DNA from: Roseibium aestuarii
GTDB taxonomy: Bacteria; Pseudomonadota; Alphaproteobacteria; Rhizobiales; Stappiaceae
Assembly (NCBI RefSeq): GCF_008477545.1
Contig: NZ_VORA01000001.1
Span: forward strand, 62,001-126,000
Reading direction: 5' to 3'
Length of the DNA: 64,000 bases
Positions 48,478 to 55,650 of this stretch are shown in pieces. The position numbers and the translations under genes are program-made. The notes beneath the pieces were generated by a model that worked only from the letters and a program-made list of their open reading frames with translations, had not been told where the DNA came from and searched no databases. Position 1 is the stretch's first letter; each line of letters begins with the position of its first letter.

Positions 48478-48518
48478 AATTCCACTATGCGAAACTAACT
48501 ACTGCATAATGGAAATTT
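48478..48518. promoter_or_regulatory. Duplicated IclR-type operator candidate before the TRAP operon
   Basis: Two related inverted copies face each other: AATTCCACTATGCGAAAC on the plus strand (48478-48495) and, reading the minus strand from 48517, ATTTCCATTATGCAG. The inner 11-mers TTCCACTATGC and GCATAATGGAA differ at one position. The first copy matches the site at 44556-44575. The block lies 38-78 bases upstream of the DctP start codon. Confidence 0.65.
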
Positions 48519-48540
48519 AACGGAGGTTGCGCGTGGAGGC

Positions 48541-49084
48541 AATCCCTCACAGCGTTTTTCTCGTGCCTTCACATGGCTCACCCAAGGCGATCCCCTAGCC
48601 CTCCCGGTTCCTCTTGGAGGAGTGCTTGAGAAAACGAGGAATGCCTTCCAGGACGCTGCACTCTTCCGACACGGGCTCAGGCGGTGGCTACGAAGTGAAG
48701 GCGCAGAGGATGGAGCGTCGGGATCACAGGCTGCTAGCAAGGTATGCCGACGATCAATTGGCGGCGTGGTCTGAAGCGCCAGGCTGACCCGAGCAAAACC
48801 GTGAGCTTCTAGATGCAGGTGCGCATCTCAAGGCGCGACCATCTTCGGCGACGTTTCCAAAAATGGATGCAGCCTGGATTGCTCCAAAAATACTTGGATG
48901 CCGCTTCGGGTTTCGCTGTGATTTGCGAGTGCTGACGATCACGGGGGGCTCTGGAGGGCTCTCGTTTCCCGAGCGAAACCGTCGGACTCAAAATGTTGAA
49001 TATTAGAGTTATAAATTGTAGAGAGCCGCGACGCGGATCTGGCGGCGGGCGTTGAACCGCTGCCGGCCTTCCTTCCTCCCTTGA
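48541..49084. other. Long intergenic region without a recognisable gene
   Basis: No tRNA, no transposase and no convincing gene is seen. A plus-strand frame from about 48614 to a TGA near 48787 reads LEECLRKRGMPSRTLHSSD and later HRLLARYADDQLAAWSEAPG, but it has no start context or recognised family. TTGGAGGAGTGCTT at 48614-48627 recurs at 55419-55432 at the end of the integrase remnant. The last 100 bases are AT-rich (TATAAA at 49010) and probably hold the promoter of the protease gene. Confidence 0.4.
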
Positions 49085-51985
49085 ATGGCCCTCACGCCGT
49101 TCCCATCCCGAGCCATTGTCGTGACCAGCCTGTTTCGGAGCCTCGCCGCTCTCTCTTTCTCCGTTTTTTGCGCCGTCTTCCTGACCCTGTCTTTCGTGCC
49201 TGTCCCGGCGCAGGAGCAGGACAGCGCTGATCTTCTCGAGTGGGATCCGCGTCTCGTCCGTGGCACGCTCGACAATGGGTTGTCCTACGTCATCCATGAC
49301 AGCAAGCGGGAGGGAGATCCGTACAATATCCGCCTGATTGTGAATGCCGGGTCCGTCGACGAGGCCGCGCCCGGAGGGCTGGCGCATATTCTCGAGCATA
49401 TGGTGTTCCAGAGCACGAAGGCGCATCCGGAAACCATCCACCGCTACATCGCTCGCCTCGGCTGGCGGACCGGGGTTCAGATCAATGCGATGACCCGCGA
49501 CACGGAGACCCAGTTCATGGTCCGCACGCGGCCCCACGACGCCCTCGACGTGGATGGGGTCATGGCACTGCTGGCAGACATGCTCCTCGCGCCGGTTCTG
49601 AGCGCGGACGACTGGAGCCGGGAGCGGCAGGTCATTCTGGAGGAACTGCGCCTCAACAGCTCCGTCGCGGAGCGGGTCAATCGTCTCAAGAAGGCCCAGG
49701 TGCGCAATGGCTCGAACTATGCCGCAACGACGCCGATCGGCACCCGTGAGCGGATTGAGGCCGTCGGCATCGATGAAATCCAGGCGTTTCACGAGCGGTT
49801 CTATCGCCCATCCAACATGACCGTCATCGTCAGCGGGCGGGTGGACCCGGCGACGGTGGTCGCAGCTCTGGATCGGCATTTCGGGTCCTATCCCTCTTTG
49901 AGTGCTCCTGAGCGTCCCTACCTGGTGCTCCCGCTCCGACCCGGAATTCACATCGGACGAGTTCAGGATCCGGCGGGAATGTCTTCCCGGGTAACCTATG
50001 CGTTTCGGGTTTCCGCACCAAAGCGCGACACCATCGACGGGCTCCGTTTCTATCTGGAGAAATATTTCCTCGGCCGTCTGATCCGTGACCGCATTTCCGC
50101 CCAGTCGTCGGCATTTTCCGGGGAAGTGGAGGGGCTGACCTTCGTGCTTCAGGAAACCACGAATGAGCGGTTGACCCTGGCCTTTGCGGCGAAGACCCAT
50201 GACCACGACATGGGACTGGCCGTGTTGCTGCGCGAGGTGGAACGGCTGCGGCAGAATGGCGTGAGCGAGACGGAGTTTGCTGCTTTGAGGGAGAAGGTCG
50301 CTGACATCGCCCGGCGCAACGTCAAGGCGGCCGGATCGCGGACGTATCAGACCTGGGAAGACAAGATCGCGAGCAGCCTCGTGCAGGGCAAGGTCCTGAC
50401 CCATCCGGAAACGGAGCGGGACCAGATTCTGGCAGCGCTCGACGAGATTACCTTCGAAGACCTGAACCGGCGGCTTGTCGAGTGGTTGGGCGCCGCAGAC
50501 CGGCTCGTGTATTATCAAGTCCCGGGCAGCGTTCAACGGGAGCTGCCCACTGAGGAACACGTGATGTCCCTCGAGGCCGGTTTTGCGCGCCAGCGTTTCT
50601 CCCCTGTGACCGAAGGCGTGGGCGTCTCCGTCCCCGAGGCCAAGGACGAGGACGAGGAGCTGGAGGTCGAAGAGCCGACCGCGCGGCTGGAGCTTCCGGA
50701 AATGTCTGAGGCGACCGGGGATGCAGGGCGTTTGTCCGCTCCCGAGGATCTTGGCAAAGGTGTCATCGGCTGGCGTCTGGAGAACGGTGACCGGCTGGTC
50801 TGGCTGGATCGGCCGACACCCGGCGACAAGCTGACAATCAAGGCCCTGTCGGAGCCCGGATTCGAGAATCGTCAGTATCCCAGTTGGTTGTCCCAGGCTG
50901 CCATCCAGCTTTGGGACCAGAGCGGCTTCGATTTCTGGACCGAGACGGAAAATGCCAGCTATCGCGAGAACAAGGACCCGAAATGGAGTGTGGCCCTCAA
51001 ACCTGGTGAGCTGGACATCGCGGCGATCGCCAGTCCGGAAGAGCTGTCCTCGCTCCTGCGGGCCTACGGGCACAAGATCCTTCATGTCTCCCTTTCCGCA
51101 GATGCCCTTTCGGCGTTCAGGTCTCAGATGGGGGAAGATCTTGCACGCGATTTCACTCCCTCTCAGAAGTTGGCCATGCAGGTGAATGCCTGGCGCTTCG
51201 GCAACACGGCCACGCGGCCCGACGCCCGGGACCTCGAACATCTGACCTTGCAGGACCTGTCCGAAGCCGCGGCGAATATTCTGATGCAGCCGGTAACCTG
51301 GCTGGTCGTGGGCCCGCGCCCCCAACCGGCTGCGGGTTTCGGCCTCGAGAGTCTCTTCGCGAGGCATGTCGGCAGGATTCCGCGTCAGGCCACGCTCGGT
51401 CCTGTGCCGTCCCGCCAGGTGGATGGTCATCGCAAGGAAACGGTGCACGTCTATGAGCAGGCCATGGCGAGCGTCAGGTTGCTTGGCAGTACGGACATGG
51501 AATGGTCACCGGAAAAGGCCTTCCTTCTGTCTGCGTTGACACCACTGACCCAGACCGCGCTGAAGGATGAACTCCGGCTGCGGCTTGGAGGCGTCTATTC
51601 GGTGGCCTTTGAAATGACCTTGTCCCCCTGGACCGATCGGCTTGAACTCGACGTATCGTTCACATGCGCGCCGGACCGGGCAGAGGAACTGGCTCTGGCG
51701 GCCCGTACAGTGCTGGATGACCTTCCCAATCGCCTGACCGGAATGCAGCTTGATCGCTTGCGCGAGGATCTCCGATTTGCTGAAAGCGGCCGCCTGGAAG
51801 ACCCGAATACCTGGGTCCGGCGCCTTGGCTTGAGCCTCCGCAGCTATGGCGATGCGCGCTATCTGGAGACCATGGCCCAGCTGGCGGATCGGCTGACGCA
51901 GGACCGGATCGAGGCCCTGGCACAGTCGCTCATCCCGCTGGCCCGAAGCCTGACGGTCATCGCACTGCCCAGGAAAGCCCCCTGA
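49085..51985 (+). CDS. Exported M16 (pitrilysin/PqqL-like) zinc metalloprotease
   Basis: 966 residues. A hydrophobic export signal (about 15-43, VPVPAQEQ) predicts a periplasmic enzyme; the ribosome site at the ATG is poor, so a slightly internal start is possible. The inverted zinc motif HILEH is at 101-105, and the third ligand Glu lies in RQVILEELRLN (about 186). Two M16 halves follow, separated by an acidic linker (EAKDEDEELEVEEP, about 518-531), and the Arg-Tyr element LRLRLGGVYSVAF sits near the C-terminus. It probably degrades an imported polypeptide. A TonB-dependent receptor gene follows on the same strand. Confidence 0.92.
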   Translation: MALTPFPSRAIVVTSLFRSLAALSFSVFCAVFLTLSFVPVPAQEQDSADLLEWDPRLVRGTLDNGLSYVIHDSKREGDPYNIRLIVNAGSVDEAAPGGLAHILEHMVFQSTKAHPETIHRYIARLGWRTGVQINAMTRDTETQFMVRTRPHDALDVDGVMALLADMLLAPVLSADDWSRERQVILEELRLNSSVAERVNRLKKAQVRNGSNYAATTPIGTRERIEAVGIDEIQAFHERFYRPSNMTVIVSGRVDPATVVAALDRHFGSYPSLSAPERPYLVLPLRPGIHIGRVQDPAGMSSRVTYAFRVSAPKRDTIDGLRFYLEKYFLGRLIRDRISAQSSAFSGEVEGLTFVLQETTNERLTLAFAAKTHDHDMGLAVLLREVERLRQNGVSETEFAALREKVADIARRNVKAAGSRTYQTWEDKIASSLVQGKVLTHPETERDQILAALDEITFEDLNRRLVEWLGAADRLVYYQVPGSVQRELPTEEHVMSLEAGFARQRFSPVTEGVGVSVPEAKDEDEELEVEEPTARLELPEMSEATGDAGRLSAPEDLGKGVIGWRLENGDRLVWLDRPTPGDKLTIKALSEPGFENRQYPSWLSQAAIQLWDQSGFDFWTETENASYRENKDPKWSVALKPGELDIAAIASPEELSSLLRAYGHKILHVSLSADALSAFRSQMGEDLARDFTPSQKLAMQVNAWRFGNTATRPDARDLEHLTLQDLSEAAANILMQPVTWLVVGPRPQPAAGFGLESLFARHVGRIPRQATLGPVPSRQVDGHRKETVHVYEQAMASVRLLGSTDMEWSPEKAFLLSALTPLTQTALKDELRLRLGGVYSVAFEMTLSPWTDRLELDVSFTCAPDRAEELALAARTVLDDLPNRLTGMQLDRLREDLRFAESGRLEDPNTWVRRLGLSLRSYGDARYLETMAQLADRLTQDRIEALAQSLIPLARSLTVIALPRKAP

Positions 51986-52014
51986 AAGCCGTACCGGCGC
52001 TCTGCTGAATTCCG

Positions 52015-52046
52015 TCGCCCGCAGCTCGGCTGCGGGCGATTGCATT
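52015..52046 (+). terminator. Rho-independent terminator after the M16 protease gene
   Basis: Perfect 11-base stem TCGCCCGCAGC / GCTGCGGGCGA with a three-base loop, followed by TTGCATTT, about 30 bases past the stop codon. It shows that the receptor gene has its own promoter. Confidence 0.85.
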
Positions 52047-52395
52047 TGAGCGCTCGCCTGCTGCCGCGCGTGCCAAATGTGTCAATTTTGCAACGGGTAA
52101 AAATATGAGTAAGAAAATCATGTTTTGATACCCGCTATGGTTGCATTTCTTTCACGTGTTTCTGCTGCCGCGATTTATTTGCCGAAGCGGAATGAAATCT
52201 GTGACGCTGACTCCCTCTTGGGAAAAGGTGAATTTTTGACTTCTTGACTCAAGTTTTTTGAGTCTGCCTTTAGGTCAGCCATAGCGCGCGCGAAGAAGCC
52301 TTGTTCGCTTCCGCGGCATCCTCTGATTGGTTCCACCTATTTCCTCAGGGTCGTATCTGCGCACTTGAATTCCCAATTGAAACAAGGCGATTTCC
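52047..52395 (+). promoter_or_regulatory. AT-rich promoter region of the TonB-dependent receptor
   Basis: About 350 bases, clearly lower in GC than flanking genes. Two tandem TGACT-type -35 candidates occur at about 52237-52250. GACTCAA / TTGAGTC (52246-52252, 52258-52264) is a perfect 7-base inverted repeat overlapping the second one, with TTTAGG (52269-52274) as a possible -10. CGGGTA / TACCCG at 52094-52134 is a weaker inverted pair. No gene is seen here. The repeat may be an iron- or LysR-type operator, unproven. Confidence 0.5.
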
Positions 52396-55077
52396 ATGAA
52401 CATTCGTGGTTCACTTTTGCGGCAGGTATCGCGGTTGACCCTGCTTTCCATTGGCCTTTCGGGCGGTGGATTGGGTCAGAGTCTTGCTCAGGAGACGACA
52501 ACGCTCGAGGTGGTGATTGTCGGGACGGATACGCCGGAGGGGGCTGCGAGCCTGAGCGAGGTTGGTTCCAGCGATACGGGCCGAACCACCATGAATGCCC
52601 AGTCGGTGTCGACCCGGACAGACACCACGGGGGATGCGACGAGCATCCTGAAGAGCTTGCCGACCGTCCAGTATCTGAACAATTCCGCGGAAGCCGATGA
52701 CGAGGGCGAGAACGCGGATGACGTCGTTGATTTCCGTCCGCTGGAAGTTTCAATCTCCGGAGCCCAGACCGACGAGAACATGTTCATGCTCAACGGCGTG
52801 TCGATCAATAGCACGGCCGGCGCCTACGACCCTGTTTCCAGCGACTATGGCAACGGCATCTCGCGGTGGGACAGCACCCAGTCCGCGAACAACATTCGCG
52901 GGTTCTACGGCATGAGCTCCCAGAGCCAGTACACGCCGAGCACCTTTGTCGAGGAGGTCGAGCTCTTCGATTCCAACGTGTCCGCGAAATACGGGAATTT
53001 CCAGGGTGGAGTGGTCAATTACAAGCTGAGGAAGCCGGATCCGGACGCCACCGAGTGGCGTGGCGCGACCACCTTCAGCTATCAGGACAACCGCTTCGCG
53101 AACTATCACATCGCCACGGATGACGGTGAAAACCCGAAGGGCCGCACGGAGCCGGAGTGGCAGAAGTTCGACTTCTCGGTCACGGCCGACGGCCCTGTGA
53201 CCGACAGCATCGCCGCGCTTGTCGCATTCTCCCGTCGCTATGGCGGCGCGGACAAGCAGATGGACGTTCAGTATGTCGTTGATGAGGATTCGGAATATGT
53301 GCCGTTCTCATCGATTTCCGATTTTTATCGGGTGTCTGTCAGCAAGGAGCTGGACGAAGGCGAGTTGAACTGGTCCACCAACCTGACCCATGCCGTGCAG
53401 GAATGGGTGTCCAATGCCATGTATGACGTCGGGATCGATGTCGGCAATGTCGCCGTGCAGAACGTCCTCGATTTCGACCGTGACCTGGATATCCTTGGCG
53501 GAGTGCACCTGAACAGCAAGGGTCTCTTTAATTACCAGAGTGTGACCAACGAGTCGGGCGTCGATGAATACAAGGTCTGGACCATTTACAGGGAGCGGAC
53601 GCGTAGCGGAACGACTTATGTCACTGATAGCGACCTCTTCTCCACCTGGTGCCAGAACCCGGATGGATCCACCTCGACGACCTACTGCTATGAGGGCGGG
53701 GCCGGCAGCAAGTCGCTGGACGATGTTACCCTTGGTGGCACCTCCGAACTTGATGGTGACCTGCTCTGGGGCACCTTCCTGCTCGGCGGCGGCTTCGAAT
53801 ATACCCGCGCCAGCCGGACATTCTCCGGGCTCGACACCTATACCGCCACAAAGACTACGGCCGACGCGGAATATGAGACCTACGGCGGATTCCCCGGCAG
53901 CTTTGTCTGTGACACGGGCGATGACACCTGCACGAGGGACGTCTATTTCTCCAGCAGGCTGGTCTATGACGACTATGACACCACGGTAAACGCCAGCAAG
54001 TTCGACCTTTATGCCCAGACCGAGCAGGAATGGCGCTGGCTGAAGATCCGGGCAGGCTTGCGCGGCGACTACAACACCTATCTGCAGAACTACAACGTGG
54101 CGCCGCGGTTCGTCTCCACGGTGACGCCGTTCGACAACCTGTCCTTCACCTTTGGCGCAAACCGTTACTACTCCGGCGATTACATCACATACGCGATCCA
54201 TGACAACACGGGTGGCCGCACGAGCTACTCGCGCAGCTATGACGCTACGACCGGCGAAGTGGGGGGCTGGGTCGCGGGAACGCTGACCGCACCTTACCGC
54301 TACGGCGACGGGGACTTGCGAACCCCCTACAACGACGAGTTGACCGGTGCGGTCTCCTATGACGATCCGTTCAGCGGCGGCAACTGGCGCCTGAAGTATC
54401 TCAACCGACAGGGGCGCGATCAGTTCTCCCGTTCGAGCGAAAGCACCACGCGGAACAATATCCTGAGCAACGAAGGTTCTTCGAGCTACCAGTCGGTAAC
54501 CTTAGAATACACTCGCGATTGGCGGATCCAGACAGAATATCTCGAGAAGCTCGGGGTGCATCTGGCTGGAGTCTGGGCCCAGCGCGATATCTCGAACAAC
54601 ACATACTTCGATGAATCTATCGACGATGAATATATCTATTATGGCGGTTCGACCTACACCAAGGCAGGCTTCCAGCAGGTCACCGGCAATCTCGATATTC
54701 CGCTGCGCTTCAATCTTGGCGTCACTTCCACGTGGCTGGAGGGCAGGCTGCGTCTCGGCCTGAGTGGAGATGTGGTCTTCGGTTACACCGGCGTGCGTGA
54801 CAGCGGCGATGATGCGGACGAGCTCGGGATCGTGGCGACCTATGATGGGGCCGACGTCTCGACACTGACAGACGTCTACGAGGACTATGATTTCGACACC
54901 AATCTCAGCCTGAACGCCACCGTGGGCTACACGGTTGCCGAGATCGAGGGGAACCCCTTCGACATCGAGCTGAAGGTTTCCAATCTTCTGGATGACGTCT
55001 CCAACATGGTGTCGAGCGACGACAATCCCTGGGTCCGCGGCCGAACCATCGCCCTGACCGGAAAGTTCACCTGGTAA
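52396..55077 (+). CDS. TonB-dependent outer-membrane receptor (large, protease-associated)
   Basis: 893 residues with signal peptide ending SLAQ, then a TonB-box-like TTLEVVIVGT. The plug domain (about 40-230) includes ISGAQTDENMFMLNGVSIN and SAKYGNFQGGVVNYKLRKP. The C-terminal 22-strand barrel ends GRTIALTGKFTW with the terminal aromatic residue. Acidic, Tyr-rich extracellular loops and paired Cys (CQNPDGSTSTTYC; CDTGDDTC) are visible. With the adjacent M16 protease it resembles FusA/FusC or PqqU/PqqL, systems that import an iron protein or peptide. The ligand is unknown. Confidence 0.9.
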   Translation: MNIRGSLLRQVSRLTLLSIGLSGGGLGQSLAQETTTLEVVIVGTDTPEGAASLSEVGSSDTGRTTMNAQSVSTRTDTTGDATSILKSLPTVQYLNNSAEADDEGENADDVVDFRPLEVSISGAQTDENMFMLNGVSINSTAGAYDPVSSDYGNGISRWDSTQSANNIRGFYGMSSQSQYTPSTFVEEVELFDSNVSAKYGNFQGGVVNYKLRKPDPDATEWRGATTFSYQDNRFANYHIATDDGENPKGRTEPEWQKFDFSVTADGPVTDSIAALVAFSRRYGGADKQMDVQYVVDEDSEYVPFSSISDFYRVSVSKELDEGELNWSTNLTHAVQEWVSNAMYDVGIDVGNVAVQNVLDFDRDLDILGGVHLNSKGLFNYQSVTNESGVDEYKVWTIYRERTRSGTTYVTDSDLFSTWCQNPDGSTSTTYCYEGGAGSKSLDDVTLGGTSELDGDLLWGTFLLGGGFEYTRASRTFSGLDTYTATKTTADAEYETYGGFPGSFVCDTGDDTCTRDVYFSSRLVYDDYDTTVNASKFDLYAQTEQEWRWLKIRAGLRGDYNTYLQNYNVAPRFVSTVTPFDNLSFTFGANRYYSGDYITYAIHDNTGGRTSYSRSYDATTGEVGGWVAGTLTAPYRYGDGDLRTPYNDELTGAVSYDDPFSGGNWRLKYLNRQGRDQFSRSSESTTRNNILSNEGSSSYQSVTLEYTRDWRIQTEYLEKLGVHLAGVWAQRDISNNTYFDESIDDEYIYYGGSTYTKAGFQQVTGNLDIPLRFNLGVTSTWLEGRLRLGLSGDVVFGYTGVRDSGDDADELGIVATYDGADVSTLTDVYEDYDFDTNLSLNATVGYTVAEIEGNPFDIELKVSNLLDDVSNMVSSDDNPWVRGRTIALTGKFTW

Positions 55078-55101
55078 GGACCCGGCCGCAAGAAACGGGG
55101 T

Positions 55102-55141
55102 GGGAAGGCACGATCTCTGCCGGTTGAGGCCGTGCCTTCCC
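55102..55141 (+). terminator. Hairpin after the TonB-dependent receptor gene
   Basis: Perfect 11-base inverted repeat GGGAAGGCACG / CGTGCCTTCCC with an 18-base loop, 25 bases after the stop codon. There is no T-run. Confidence 0.65.
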
Positions 55142-55209
55142 GTCTGGAACGGTTCCGAAGAGCGTGCCTTCGAGGGACGCTGTGCCTTTGCTCGGGACTG
55201 ATGCGCTTG

Positions 55210-55449
55210 TCACACGTGATCGCGATGGCCACCGCCCATGGCTTCCGCTCAAGCTTCCGCGACTGGGCCTCGGAGAATGGCTATGCCCGCGATCTGGCCG
55301 AGCGGGCACTCGCCAACACGATCAGGAACGCCGTCGAGGCCACCTATCACCGCACCGACCTCCTCGATCAACGCCGCGACATGATGCTGGACTGGGAGAG
55401 GTGGGTGCTGTCGGACGTTTGGAGGAGTGCTTCAACCCCTAGTAGATAG
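55210..55449 (+). pseudogene. Tyrosine recombinase (P4/prophage integrase) C-terminal remnant
   Basis: The frame to the stop at 55447-55449 contains ATAHGFRSSFRDWASENG, then ARDLAERALANT, EATYHRTDLLDQRR and MLDWERWVL. These are the last catalytic motifs of P4-type integrases: the HxFRSSFRDW box with His and Arg, the LAH-like helix, and the nucleophile Tyr in YxRxDL. The N-terminal arm-binding domain and first catalytic Arg are absent; upstream in-frame sequence falls in the hairpin after the receptor gene. It marks a former island end directly before the CRISPR locus. Confidence 0.85.
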
Positions 55450-55650
55450 TGCACCGGGTGAGCGCATTTGTGATAATCGCTCGTATCTAACCCTGTGCAA
55501 AACATCTTACCGAGAGACACGCGAAAGTCAGCATTGCATCAGATCTGTACCAGTTCACGCGAACTGGGGTGAATGCGGAAAAATTTCCTGTTTCATTCAG
55601 AGGGAGCGCTTCATAAGGTGTGATTATCGTTTTTACACCAAGAAGTTTTC
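55450..55650 (+). promoter_or_regulatory. Control region of the cas operon with perfect operator-like palindrome
   Basis: CCAGTTC-ACGC-GAACTGG is a perfect 7+7 inverted repeat at 55550-55567, 83 bases before the cas3 start. A near-perfect direct repeat TGTGATWATCG occurs at 55469-55479 and 55619-55629, bracketing it. The sequence is AT-richer than the surroundings. No regulator gene is present within the cas cluster, so the binding protein would act in trans. Confidence 0.55.

Noticed and set aside
48541-49084. Possible short protein ending LARYADDQLAAWSEAPG in the long gap before the protease gene
   Set aside because: No start codon with a ribosome site, no known family and ambiguous codon use; left as intergenic.
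48809-51448. An 879-codon minus-strand frame over the M16 protease
   Set aside because: Antisense shadow of a gene with an intact HxxEH zinc site; no domain in the antisense product.
55164-55442. A 92-codon frame overlapping the integrase remnant
   Set aside because: It is a different frame without homology; the frame ending at 55449 carries the integrase motifs.
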